A stretch of 64,000 bases of DNA from Rapana venosa (taxonomy: Eukaryota; Mollusca; Gastropoda; Neogastropoda; Muricidae): contig CM054145.1 in NCBI GenBank assembly GCA_028751875.1, positions 12,815,067 to 12,879,066 on the forward strand, in the 5' to 3' direction. This document shows positions 1 through 10,164 of the stretch, piece after piece. The position numbers and the translations under genes were made by a program. Positions within the stretch are counted from its first letter, which is position 1. Every line of letters starts with the position of its first letter. Below the pieces are notes generated by a model. That model was not told where the DNA came from and ran no database searches. It saw only the letters and a program-made list of their open reading frames with translations.

Positions 1-285
1 AGTGTGAAAAGGGTAAGTAACAAGAAGCATTCTTTCAGATTGGGATTACATACTGTGGAAGAAGAAAAAGCAAACAAAACAACCCTAACCTCCCCCGCCC
101 CCCCTCCTCATGGTAAGCGTTTGTGTCGCTATTTATATTTCCACTCTGGAAATAGAGCAGTGTGCCTGATAGCTGTACCAGGAACAAATAGAAGACTAGC
201 ATTAAAAGATTTTTTTAAAACCCACTAGGTATGTCTGCACCTGTAAGAAACTGTTTTTGATAATGACAATGGCAGAACAGAAATC

Positions 286-288
<3 letters not shown>
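1..288. other. Left edge, mostly featureless
   Basis: No coding or repeat signal is convincing here. The first 12 bases are followed by GTAAGT, so the window could open at the 3' end of a plus-strand exon, but 12 bases cannot show a reading frame. Confidence 0.2.
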
Positions 289-328
<40 letters not shown>

Positions 329-360
329 AATCAGGAATGTGAGACAAGCAGAAAACAAAG

Positions 361-432
<72 letters not shown>
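289..432. repeat. (CT)n and (GA)n microsatellites
   Basis: A (CT)n run at 289-326 is followed 40 bp later by a (GA)n run at 365-432. They are complementary, so the pair could form an imperfect hairpin. The ORF through them (R/E and S/L repeats) is a repeat artefact. Confidence 0.9.
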
Positions 433-433
<1 letters not shown>

Positions 434-585
434 AAGTTAAAGTCAGAAATACCTAATCATCCAACCAAGGGCAGTTGCAACACTGGCAGGCACATTGATA
501 CTAATCCTAGTCTCAAAAAGGCACAAGAAAGCTACATTTCAAAATGGATTTAAACATTCCAAGATAACTTCAAATAAAAATATCA

Positions 586-588
<3 letters not shown>
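433..588 (+). repeat. Dispersed repeat, copy 1 (microsatellite-bounded)
   Basis: The core AGGCACATTGATAC...CTCAAAAAGGCACAAGAAAGC recurs at 24668-24797 with the same spacing. Both copies have a CT/GA-type tract on the left and a (CA)n array on the right. This looks like the 3' part of an unclassified transposable element whose end carries (CA)n. Confidence 0.55.

Positions 589-660
<72 letters not shown>
589..660. repeat. (CA)n microsatellite
   Basis: About 36 uninterrupted CA units directly follow the dispersed repeat copy. Confidence 0.95.
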
Positions 661-696
661 CAATGTAGGAATACAATGTTGAAAGGACCACTGACT

Positions 697-981
697 AAGG
701 TAAAGGTAAAGGAGTCCCGTAACCTATAAGGTCGTAGGGGAGCGAGGCGTCAGAGACCTCACTTCTCTAGGGCCAGCATATTGAGGGAAGTGCCCATCTC
801 CTCTCCCTCGCTACTTTACCTTTCCTGACCCTAAAGAGGCAAGTACCCATTTACAGTTGGGTGAACTGGGGGACTTTACTGAAGCCAAGGCCCGCAAACG
901 GTCACCTATCCAAGTGGTAACCACGCTCAATGCTGCTTAACTTGGCTTGGGGAAAGGAGTGTTCCGACCACTAACCTATCC
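697..981 (-). mobile_element. SINE A, copy 1
   Basis: About 285 bp matching the other SINE A copies (6901, 8054, 54719, 56601). In the transcribed (minus) direction a diverged tRNA-like A-box is followed by a block resembling the 3' half of 5S rRNA, then a body with the conserved string AAATGGGTACTTG and a GGTAAAG-rich 3' end. It is the most diverged of the five copies. Confidence 0.75.
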
Positions 982-1113
982 AGGCATTAACTAGAAAGAC
1001 ATATATCTACTCATATTGACCTCTCTCTCTTTATATATATAATTGTCTTGATAAAAACCCCACAATTCTGCTGGGCACCACTCCCTTCAAGCACACAGTT
1101 GAGGTAAAATAGT

Positions 1114-1285
1114 AAAATGGCAATAAAAACACAACTATGTTCAGCTTCATTTCTCCTTTTATTTCTGTCAGCAAATTTTTGCTTTCATCTGAATCCTGAG
1201 GAAGCTTCAGATGGAAGCGAAACTTTGCTGACAGAAATAAAAGGAGAAATGAAGCTGAACATAATTGTATTTTTATTGCCATTTT
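1114..1285. repeat. Long hairpin (foldback element)
   Basis: Bases 1114-1193 are the near-perfect reverse complement of 1206-1285, with a 12-base loop at 1194-1205. The arms are about 80 bp with only a few mismatches. The outer ends read AAAATGGCAATAAAAA on the left and its complement on the right. It is AT-rich, has no ORF, and abuts a (CA)n array at 1290. A foldback MITE or a recent inverted duplication would explain it. Confidence 0.85.
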
Positions 1286-1286
1286 A

Positions 1287-1289
<3 letters not shown>

Positions 1290-1357
<68 letters not shown>
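1290..1357. repeat. (CA)n microsatellite
   Basis: About 34 CA units lie immediately outside the right arm of the hairpin. Confidence 0.95.
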
Positions 1358-1359
<2 letters not shown>

Positions 1360-1788
1360 TCATTATAAGCCAAAAATAAGACATTTATTTTCATGAGCTT
1401 GTGCTTGTGGGCATCATGAGCTTGTGCTTGTGGACATGATTATACGCCCCCCTCCCCCCTCCCTCTCACACACACACTGGAAATAAACACTTGACTTCAC
1501 TTGACTTGTCACACCAGGGACAGGATAGCCTGCTGGTTTGGGTGTCGCCCAGTGTGCTTGTGATCTACTGACACTGGTTGGAATTTTGTTCAAGGTGATT
1601 TGCTAGTTTCACATGTAAAACTATTGTCGTTCTTTTGCAAACTATATATTTGTATTTTTATATTTAGTATGCTATTTGAACATTCTTGTTTCTCGACTTT
1701 GATGGAGCTAGTCAGTTTTTTCCCTATTTTGTCTTATATCACTTTTATTGCTGTTTACATGAAATATCTCACTTCTTCTTTCTTTCTT
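1358..1788. other. Possible SINE B head; otherwise no clear feature
   Basis: At 1510-1600 the sequence GGGACAGGATAGCCTGCTGG resembles the tRNA-like start of SINE B on the plus strand, but the body is absent. Nearby ACTTGACTTCACTTGACTTG (1491-1510) resembles the Rex1-like 3' tail at 61150. Both are weak. Confidence 0.35.
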
Positions 1789-3925
1789 TCATCTGCCGCT
1801 GGTGCCTTTCGGACACAGACGTCTGTCTGCAGCAAGGCGGGAGGCTTGATGTAGTGACAGGTCATGGGCTCGCAGGGTGTCAGCCACGGAGTCGCTCCAT
1901 CGTCTCCTTGGTCTACCTCTGGCTTTCCAGCCATTGTATTTGATGGTGTATGCCCGTAGGGCTGGTTGGTTGGGCGGCATTCTAGTGAGGTGACGAAACC
2001 ACCTGATCCTTTGTTGTTCGATATGGTGGAGAATTGGTGTTAGTCCGACCATGTCTCTGATCACCTCATTCTTGATCTTGTCGCGTGTGGTCTTGTTGAC
2101 AGCTTTTCTCAGGCAGCGCATTTCACATGTGACCAACTTTCTCTGTAAGGCTTTTGTTAGGGCCCATGTCTGACACTGGTATGTGAGTTTTGGAACGGAG
2201 ATGGCGTTGATGAGTTTTGCCTTGGTGCTCATTGGGATGCTGGAATGTTTTAGAAGGGGGGCGAGTTGGTAACTGACTGCATTCGCTTTCTGGCATCTTG
2301 TTTCTATCTCTGTCCAATTTTCCATCTTCAGTGAAGAGGCTGCCAAGGTATTTAAATTCTTTGGTCTGTTTCAGCTGGGTGCCGTTGATGTTGATGTCCA
2401 GCTTTCCTGGATTTCTGCTGACAGACATAACTTCTGTTTTGGTGATACTGATCTTCATGTAATACCTCTCGCAGCTTGTGTTGAGGTGCTTTGTTCTGAT
2501 TCATCAAGGACTGGTCATCAGCAAATAATAGTTCGTTCAGGGCCTCAAGATCTGGGTTGGCTTTCTTTGTAATCTGGTCCATGTAGATCACGAAGAGAAG
2601 GGGAGAGAGTACACAGCCTTGCCTGACCCCTGATGTAACCGGGAACCAGTCGGATGTTCCACTGGCTGTTCGGACTGCGCTCATACTGTTGGCATAGATT
2701 GCTCTGATGTTATCAAGCAACTGCTCCTTCACGTCGTACTGCCCCGGGATCTTCCAGAGTTTGTCTTTTTGGACCGGTCGAAAGTTTTTATGTAAACCCG
2801 AATACTGTATGCGGGTCGGGTTGTTTTTTCGGGTCTTTACAAGCTGTCGGAGTGCAAAAAAGGATCTGTGCCCCCTTTTCCTTTCCAAAAAGCCAAATGG
2901 GCATTGTTGTAGGTGTTCTGCTTTGGCTCTTGGGCGCGTTCCAAATCTTTGATCATTTTCCCTACATGGCTCAGAAGTGAAATCCCTTGTAGGGCTGCGT
3001 CTCTCTTGCCCCCTTCTTTTCCCAAAAACGGCCACTATTGCTTTTTTTCGTCCTTTGGTACTTTCTCTTTCCCCTGTTTCTGGAAGGGGGAATTAGTGAG
3101 CCCTAATCCCGTTTCTCGCATGCAAGGTGGCTTCAGTTGTTAAGCCGTCATTCCCTGCTGCTTTGCCCTTTGTTTAATTGCTTTTTTTGTTTAGTTCGGT
3201 TTTGGGGGCTCTAATGGTATTTATGCGTGGTGAGAGCTGAGGCTGGAAGTTGTACCCCAGAGGGGTTTTTTAAAAGATTTTTAAAAATAGTTTCCCCTTT
3301 CGTTTCAGAATTTCCTCTTCTTTGTGCAGTGCCTCCCCATTTGATCATTCATTTACTGTTTTGGGATTGAAGGGGTATCTTTACTTCATCGTTTTACACT
3401 TTTGAAAAATTCTTTTGGGGGAGTTCTTGCAATTTTACTTAATTTCTCCACAAGTCCCCAAGTTTTTTCTTTGGGAGGCTTCACAACCGTTTATATGTCT
3501 TCTTGCGTTTTTGTATTGACTATCCTCTTCTGTCTTGGTCTTGACCAAGTTTTAAATTAGCTGCTTTTTTTTTCTTGATGGTTTTCCTTCACCTTTTGGG
3601 GTTCCCCCAAGTTTGTAGCTTTCCTGGTTTTTTCCCTCCACATTTCTTTGTCCCGAAATTTCCCCTAAGGTGTTAAAGAGAGCTGGTTGAAGGTGCCCCA
3701 GATTGCTCCATGTTGAGGGTGTTGATAAATGGAGTCAAGTTTCCCTTGATAGCATAGAATCTTTTCCCTGCACTTTTTTCTTTCAGTTTGAGGGGTTGAT
3801 CTTTTCAGGTGGTTTTTCCCTAGCATTTGTTATTTTTTGTTCTGGTACTGGAGGATGGAAGGGACGGGCCCTGTGGCCCGTGTCAAGGTTGGCTTGGGAT
3901 GGTTTTTGGTCTTTGATGGCATGGG
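1789..3925 (-). mobile_element. RTE-clade LINE (host copy), reverse transcriptase part
   Basis: Minus-strand non-LTR reverse transcriptase. The 2352-3035 segment keeps SGVRQGCVLSPLLFVIYMD and an FADD catalytic box. The 1789-2458 segments, in two overlapping frames, keep KYLGSLFTEDGKLDRD, a long C-terminal domain with RIRWFRHLTRMP, and a basic ARGRPRRRW. This C-terminal layout is typical of RTE elements. From about 2790 to 3925 the same protein can be followed only through many frameshifts (e.g. an AVRTASGTSDWF-like core is intact, but the upstream KAPGNDG-like region is shredded). The endonuclease part continues at 4737-5560. It is inactive. Confidence 0.85.
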
Positions 3926-4736
3926 GGAATTATTTGTATGGGGCCCACAACATCAACAAATGAGATTGCGTGACACAGTCCTTATCGGACTCTGAAAAAA
4001 AACTGCAAAAGATTTTAAAAACAGTAACAGACGAAAGCGAAAGAAGGATTAAGCTCAGCAAAAAAAGAAAAATGCATGGTGATTCGAAAAAAGCGTTATA
4101 CCACAATGAACATGTGGTAAGGAGAGAAAAAGCAAGTAAACACTTTTAAATCCTTGGTTGTACTATCACCCGGTGGCTGTGTGGGAACGAAATAAGAAGA
4201 GAAACGGTCAAATTTAAAAAACTTTTTTAACAACATGAAAAGCATTTTTACCAACGTAAGATAACCTCAAAACAAAGTCCATGTTTTGAGAGCCCCGTAT
4301 GGTCTTTTCTGTACGGATGTGAGGCTGGACCCTAGCCCAAGGCACAGAACAGGACTAGAAGAGTGGAAATGTGGTTCTCGGAGAATCATGAAAATTCTGG
4401 CAAAAAAAAAAAACTAAGCAGAAATAAGGAAATGGCTGGGTAAAAAATCCCTTTTCAAAAACCCTCGAGAAAAAAAGCTAAATTTTTTGGCTATAACAGG
4501 GTGACGGATGAGAAAACTGTTTGGGGTGGCAAAATTGTGGAACAAGGGGGAAGACAACGCACAAAATTCACAGACGCTTAAAAAAATTCGCAACGAATAA
4601 AGAGGGGACAACAATGAGTCATGAGAGGGGCGAGAACGGGAAAAATGGAAAAGCCAAAGGGCGATGTTGCAGGGGCCCGACCGGAACTTTAAGAAAAAAG
4701 AAAAAGAAGAAGGGCATAACGTGGTTTGCAAATTAA
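3925..4736 (+). mobile_element. Second RTE-clade LINE, nested in the first, opposite strand
   Basis: On the plus strand, through many frame breaks, one can follow an RT C-terminus: an RYADDTVLI-like box near 3955-3990, LGCTIT, YGCEAGP, VEMWFSRRIMKIL, RQRTKFTDALKKFATNKE and CRGPTG. It then runs into a (GAA)-rich tail at 4690-4722. That order and tail are the usual 3' end of RTE elements. It interrupts the minus-strand RTE LINE between its endonuclease and RT parts, so it inserted later. The 5' boundary is approximate. Confidence 0.7.
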
Positions 4737-5560
4737 ATCATTTGAGACGAGATGTTGAGGTCGTTCCACTTGTACCAGATGTAAATTTGGGAGGCTCAGT
4801 GTTGGAGAAAGGTGTTGGTGATGATCAGATCATGCTCTGCACATAGTTCCAGCACGTGGTTCCCGTTGTAATTGCAAGGTGTTCTGTGGTCACTGTGGGG
4901 TCCAAGATGTTTTGTCCACGGATTTCTTCTCTCACCAACTCTGCCGTTGAAATCACCCATGACATACAGGTCCTCTTTGTCAGGGGTGCTGTTGATGAGG
5001 TCGGAGAGCTCTTGATAGAATGAGTCTTTCTCCTCTTCTGAGTACGAATCGTTACATGGTGCATATGCTTGGATATAGTAGACGATTTTGTTGGACTTTC
5101 TTACACCGACTTTAATCAGTCTTTCTGATATGTGTTCTGTACTCATGAGATTCTTTGCTATGTCTGGGTGTAGGATGAATCCCACACCATGCGTTGCTCT
5201 CTGGTCTTTCCTGACTCCACTCCAGATGAGAACAAAGTTTGAATGGATTTCTTTCATTCCTTCTCCTTTCTTCCTAGTGTCTGAAATGCCCATGATGGAG
5301 AGCTTTCTTTTGGTCATGAATTCCACAATTTCTGGTTCCTTGTTTGTTAGGCCGCAGATGTTCCATGTTCCAATGTAGTCACTGTTCCTATCTCGATGTC
5401 CGTTTCCATTGCGAGGTCGTTTTCCGTTGGTATCCGTTCGTTTGTATCTCTTTTCAGTTTTTTTAGCGGTTGAGAAATCCACTGTCGGCTTGTTAGGCCA
5501 GTCACAGCTTCACCAGAGCCCCGTTAGCCAGCTTGACCTGTTTCCGTTTCCCACGACGTG
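4737..5560 (-). mobile_element. RTE-clade LINE (host copy), APE endonuclease part
   Basis: The minus-strand ORF 4796-5482 (228 aa) is an apurinic-like endonuclease. TWNICGL sits near residue 40, then a LSIMGISDTRKKG block, THGVGFILHPDIA, YIQAYAP, and the catalytic-type MGDFNGRVGE near residue 170. The ORF is uninterrupted for 228 codons, in sharp contrast to the shredded sequence immediately below 4737. Upstream (5483-5560) the frame continues weakly. It nicks target DNA in target-primed reverse transcription; this copy is split and dead. Confidence 0.85.
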
Positions 5561-6569
5561 GACGAGGGGTTGGACTTTGGGAAACCTCATTATAACAAAT
5601 TTTGGTAATTCAACACTAGAGTAGTAAAACCTGAGTTATATCCCTTGCCGCTGGTCTGTTCTATCTCGGAAAAGAAAATGGTTAACAGCAACTTTGAAAA
5701 GTCATATCATTTCCTTGTATTCATGGATATGATTGTTAGAAGTCTGATCTTGACTTGATTCATCTCAACTAGTGAAAGTTCTCTATTTTGTTGTAAATGA
5801 ATATATTTCGCCTGCTGCCTCATGTGGACATAAGTACCTTGATCTCACAACTGTAAAAGCAGTTCTAATTCATGTGTAACATAATCTTTGATAAATTGTA
5901 TTGTGCCATTGAAAATCATGCCGAATAAACTTTTTATCTATATAAATAAAACATCACTCAATTTAAAGTGGTAATAGATTGAAAGGCATTTGACACTGTT
6001 TGAAACATGGTGATAGGCCTAACCATAGGTTCTTAGTTGTAAACAAGTTTGAATCACCAAACTGAGTTTTATAAAATGCAGACATAAAAGTTTACCTATG
6101 GTAAATTCTGGGTTTTGAAATGGATGTTAGAATAGATAATTTGCATTATTAGAGATCGCCCATACATCAGTCATACGAACAGCTTTGCAACAGTTCCGGA
6201 ACTGTGTTTTTGCATCACTGTTTATTTAAGAATATCTCATAACTACCAGCTGCTGTCTTCCCCTGAGTCTTCTGTTGTCTGATTGCTTGCTATACACTGT
6301 TCCTTTCTTTTTCTACCCTGCCTTTATCCTTGCTTCTCCCCAGTTATATATAGGATTTATTTAATTAATGTATGAGGGTCTACACAAATGTGAAGAAAAG
6401 AAAAAGGAGATTCATGTTGCAACACGTATTTCATCAGTTTCTCGCCTAACAAATGTACCAATGCCTGTTTCATCAGTTTCTCGCCCATTAGACGCTACGC
6501 CTATTGGTGTCGGAGGGATACATACCAGGTATACCACTTCCGAAACTACTTTATATAGTTCGCTTTCTT
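5561..6569. other. No recognisable feature
   Basis: AT-rich unique-looking DNA with no long ORF, splice-bounded exon or repeat that I recognise. Confidence 0.4.
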
Positions 6570-6735
6570 CGTGATTATCTAATAATAATAATAATATATG
6601 GAATTTATATAGCGCTGAATCTTGTAAAAAACAAACAAATCGAAGCGCTTGCACTCAATCATTTACAGGCATGCAACTCTCCTTAAACATAATAAACAAC
6701 AGATTTCTACACTATATTTTTAAAAACCAATTTGA
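6570..6735 (-). mobile_element. LINE 3' tail, long-tail subtype
   Basis: In the minus direction it reads GAGTGCAAGCGCTT...GCGCTATATAAATTCC and ends in an ATT repeat. The region matches 53440-53577 almost base for base, including AGGCATGCAACTCTCC, and 39560-39672 on the plus strand. It is a 5'-truncated LINE 3' end of the group that shares the GCGCTATATAAATTCC tail. Confidence 0.7.
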
Positions 6736-6900
6736 AAACTGGAATCCTTCTTTGTCGTTTGTTTGGGTTTTTGTGTTCGGTTTCATTTTACCTTCAGTTT
6801 TTTCCTTTTGGGGGTTTTCCTTCTGCACAAATCTGGCAGTGACGTCACGCAACAGGATCACAAGCCTAGGTCAATCACTGAAGCCTTTGGGGCTAGCCTA

Positions 6901-7195
6901 AAAGGTAAAAGGTAAAGGAGTCCCATAACCTATAAGGTCGTAGGGGAGCGAGGCGTCAGAGACCTCACTTCTCTAGGGCCAGCATATTGAGGGCGGCGCC
7001 CATCTCCTCTCCCTCGCTGCTTTACCTTCCCTGACCCTAAAGAGGGCAGGTACCCATTTACAGCTGGATGAACTGGGGGAACTGTACTGAAGCCAAGGCG
7101 CGCAAACGGTCACCCATCCAACTGGTAACCACGCTCGACGCTGCTTAACTTGGCTGGGGGAAAGCGAGTGCTCTGACCACTGAGCTATCCCGTCC
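6901..7195 (-). mobile_element. SINE A, copy 2 (near full length)
   Basis: Reading on the minus strand from 7195, GGACGGGATAGCTCAGTGG is a tRNA-type A-box. Then 7151-7103 gives AAGTTAAGCAGCGTCGAGC and TTGGATGGGTGACCG, which align with the box A / intermediate element / box C region of 5S rRNA. The body contains CAGCTGTAAATGGGTACC, and the 3' end is a GGTAAAG-rich run. No tRNA B-box (GGTTCGA-type) is visible between the A-box and the 5S-like block. It would be transcribed by RNA polymerase III and moved by a LINE. Confidence 0.85.
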
Positions 7196-8053
7196 CCGTC
7201 CCCTAGTCCTAGGCTATGTCATTCTAGCCTACAGCGTGGTAGGCAAGTACTGAAGAAGGTGGACAGTTGTTGGACACTGTGATTATTTTTATGTCCCAGG
7301 CTGGCAGTTGGTAGGCCTATCGTCTGTGTTGAGAAATTTCTACATTTGCACTTTGAGGCAGAGGTAAATACTGATTTCCTGTGTTTTGTTTTAAATCTGC
7401 TATGAATGTTTAAATCGACTTTAGTGTCAAAAAGGACAATCGAACTTATGGGTTTACTTAGCTTAGCCCTTCGTAGTACTTCACAACTGTGCCGAATCCC
7501 TTCACCAGAACTAAGGGTTACTCACAGGCCCGACTGATCCATTTGAATAGTTCAAATTAACGTGTAACTAACATGGAGAGAGCTGCTAGGTGGTTGGATG
7601 ATAATTATACTGTCCTTGAGTCGGAGAACTCTGAGGGGACTTCAGTTTAAGATAGCCAATTCAGCACACCAAACAATCCTGCCTGCCACTTCAGGTGTCA
7701 GTCTTGAGGACTAAAAACTTTTTTTTCACTTAAAACAACACCTGCCAAATCTAAAGGTACTACAGGATGCTACTGAATAATTTTTCTTTGTAATTTAAAT
7801 GTATTCCTGACAGTGGTAGGCTACTGGGGAAAACCTGATCTGTTTTGAAGCTACTGTGATTAGTCTTTGGTTTCACTTTCAGCCTTTGTCCCAGGGACTG
7901 ATTAATATTAATCAAACAAGATTTAAAACAGGGTTAGAGAAGAACAGTTAGCCTATCTCGATATAGGCCTACCGTGTTTAAGATTTAAACGATTATCTGA
8001 TAAGGAAAGATTGATAAGTAATGGTGTTGGTGTTGTGTAATAACGTACCTACA
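7196..8053. other. No recognisable feature
   Basis: Non-coding DNA between two SINE A copies. No ORF, repeat or splice-bounded exon is evident. Confidence 0.4.
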
Positions 8054-8350
8054 AGTAAAGGTAAAAAGGTAAAGGAGTCCCATAACCTATAATGTCGTAG
8101 GGGAGCGAGGCGTCAGAGACCTCACTTCTCTAGGGCCAGCATATTGAGGGCGGCGCCCATCCCTCTCCTCGCTGCTTTACCTTCCCTGACCCTAAAGAGG
8201 GCAGGTACCCATTTACAGCTGGGTGAACTGGGGGAACTGTACTGAAGCCAAGGCGCGCAAACGGTCACCCATCCAACTGGTAACCACGTTCGACGCTGCT
8301 TAACTTGGCTGGGGGAAAGCGAGTGCTCTGACCACTGAGCTATCCCGTCC
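8054..8350 (-). mobile_element. SINE A, copy 3 (near full length)
   Basis: Almost identical to copy 2 over its whole length, with the same tRNA-like A-box and 5S-like block on the minus strand. Immediately beyond its head, at 8358-8480, is an independent 5S-rRNA-like sequence in the same orientation. Confidence 0.85.
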
Positions 8351-8357
8351 TCCTAAT

Positions 8358-8480
8358 AAGGTTGCCAAGAGCACGTGGTGTTCCCAGCCGGTCACTCATC
8401 CCAGTACTCACCTGCCCAACGCTGCTTAGTTTCTGTGATGGACGAGGACCGGGGCTTTCAGCGTGGTATGGCCGTTACAA
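8358..8480 (-). pseudogene. 5S rRNA-like sequence (pseudogene or SINE3-type head)
   Basis: On the minus strand the sequence starts ACGGCCATACCACGCTGAA, the highly conserved 5S rRNA 5' end. It continues with an ACTAAGCAGCGTTGGG box A region, a GAGTACTGGGATGAGTGACC region corresponding to box C, and GGGAACACCACGTGCT near the 3' end. At about 122 bp it matches the 5S length (about 120). The middle (8433-8455) is diverged, so I do not call a functional gene. It lies eight bases upstream of SINE A copy 3 in the same orientation. Confidence 0.75.
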
Positions 8481-8650
8481 AGTACAAGGAACTTAAGAAG
8501 GCAACTTTAATGAAACTCTATCGGAAACTATATAGTATTTTTAAACACTATTTTTCAGTGTGAAGTAGTAAAATATGAGAGCTGCTTGCTTTAAAAAAAT
8601 CATTAAAATTAAAAACCATAACTATTAAATCTGTGATTATCTGGTTTCAG

Positions 8651-8999
8651 ACATGGAGAAGAAAGACAGTTTTCTGAAACCATTCAAAAGAAATCAAGAA
8701 GAGGACCCCAGACTTAATGAAAAAGCCATCAGTGATCAAAGGCACCTGATTGACGTTATTAGACACACTGACAAAGAAACGCCCGGACTTCTGGCATCCA
8801 TTGATGCTGTGCTCAGTTCTGGAGTAGAGGTGCTGGCTTCAGACTACAACCTGTGTCTCTACCACAGCCTTGGAGATGTGTGTCCGCCTCTCCACGTTGC
8901 TGTGGTCAAAGGCCTTCCACAGCTGTTTTTGAAAAACAAAGGCGAGTTTGCTCAGACTCTGTGCCATGTTTATGACATTATTTACAGTGTCAAAAAAAC
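8651..8999 (+). CDS. ASB-like gene, exon 1 (candidate first coding exon)
   Basis: A TTTCAG acceptor ends at 8650 and ATG is at 8653. The frame is open for about 115 codons to a (TA)n tract at 9010. The peptide includes PPLHVAVVKG, an ankyrin TPLHxAxxxG core. The exact 3' end is unclear. A GC-type donor (AAAG|GCGAGT at about 8940) is possible, because no good GT donor precedes the TA tract. Chosen as coding because of the ankyrin motif and the downstream exons in the same orientation. Confidence 0.55.
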
Positions 9000-9004
9000 C
9001 TTTC

Positions 9005-9009
<5 letters not shown>

Positions 9010-9080
<71 letters not shown>
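9010..9080. repeat. (TA)n microsatellite
   Basis: About 35 TA units inside the locus, just after exon 1. Confidence 0.95.
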
Positions 9081-9081
<1 letters not shown>

Positions 9082-9387
9082 CAGTATCCTAGATAAAGTT
9101 TTTTTGGTTTTTTTGGTAACAGATCAAGTTATTTTATAACGGGTTTTGACGTAAACTGTCTGTGTGAAATTGATATTGCCACCTTTAGAAAATAGTGGAC
9201 ATCGTTCCTTGTCCTGGCATTATAGAGCTACTGGCATCCTGGATTGTGTGAAATCACAGCAGCAGTCTCAGTGGGATGTTAATGTTGTCTTCCTCCTTTA
9301 CTTCCCACTTTTATTTCCAACTTATCTTGTGGCAGTCTCAAATGGGAAGGTAGGGGCTGACTTGTTTTCTTGATGATTATATTTCAG

Positions 9388-9431
9388 CTACACTACCCGT
9401 GTGCCTTTGTAGAAATACTGCTGAAAATGAA
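9388..9431 (+). CDS. ASB-like gene, exon 2 (candidate, short)
   Basis: A 44-bp block between an ATTTCAG acceptor and an AA|GTAAAT donor reads LHYPCAFVEILLKM, which fits the second helix of an ankyrin repeat. The phase does not join cleanly to exon 3. Confidence 0.4.
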
Positions 9432-9439
9432 GTAAATAA

Positions 9440-10160
9440 AAAAAAGATGGAAACAATGGAAAAAATCAAACAAAGAAATTACCAACATTTAATTATCCTG
9501 AAAAATGAATAGTCAGTAGTCTGCCTGATCCGTATATTGGTCTGGCTATATATAACGGTGTAATGTCATAATAAAGTGTGTAATAATTTATATGTATGTT
9601 TGTCCGTCGTGTCCGTCGATGACCTCCAAAACAGCAGAGGAGGCAGCTGGGCAGAAATTTGATTATAGTGGAGATGCCTTGCCCACAGCACATCCCCACT
9701 CTCTCGGCCAAGTGGGCATAAGGACAGTCAGCGTTGGAGATGCTCTCCAAAGGCCAACCAGTCCCCAGGACTGCAGCACATAAGGACTGTGCAAGTCAAG
9801 CCTCCTAGTCAGAGAGTCATAGTCGATCACTAAAGACTAAGCTGTAAAGTGGAGTTCCATGAGTGGGAAAGCCACTGGTCATACAGCCTCTCACCTTGCT
9901 GTTGCCCCCAGCGTCAATGGTTTAATCAAGAACTGTGGTGATAAAGCCCAGGCGCTGACGGCGGAATAATTTAAAGACTGTCATTCTACACAACTAGTGA
10001 CCGGCAAAGGTACAGCAGACAACTTCTGTCATTCAGTCTGAACAACAGTCGGTATCAATGCAGGTGGCTGAGTTTTCCCCGAGGAAGGCCAGATGTTCAT
10101 TCCCTCCAAAAATGTCAGTGACACATTGTGATCTGTGTTCAGAAACATGAACAACATTCA
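9440..10160. other. Intronic DNA with a possible dispersed repeat
   Basis: Bases 9590-9800 (GTCCGTCGTGTCCGTCGATG onward) are GC-richer than the flanks and look like an interspersed element, but there is no second copy in this window to prove it. No coding signal. Confidence 0.3.
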
Positions 10161-10164
10161 GCTG

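Noticed and set aside
1031..1384. ORFs of alternating Cys-Val, His-Thr, Arg-Glu, Leu-Ser or Ile-Tyr across the window
   Set aside because: They are six-frame readings of TG/CA, GA/CT and TA microsatellites, with no splice context or conserved domain.
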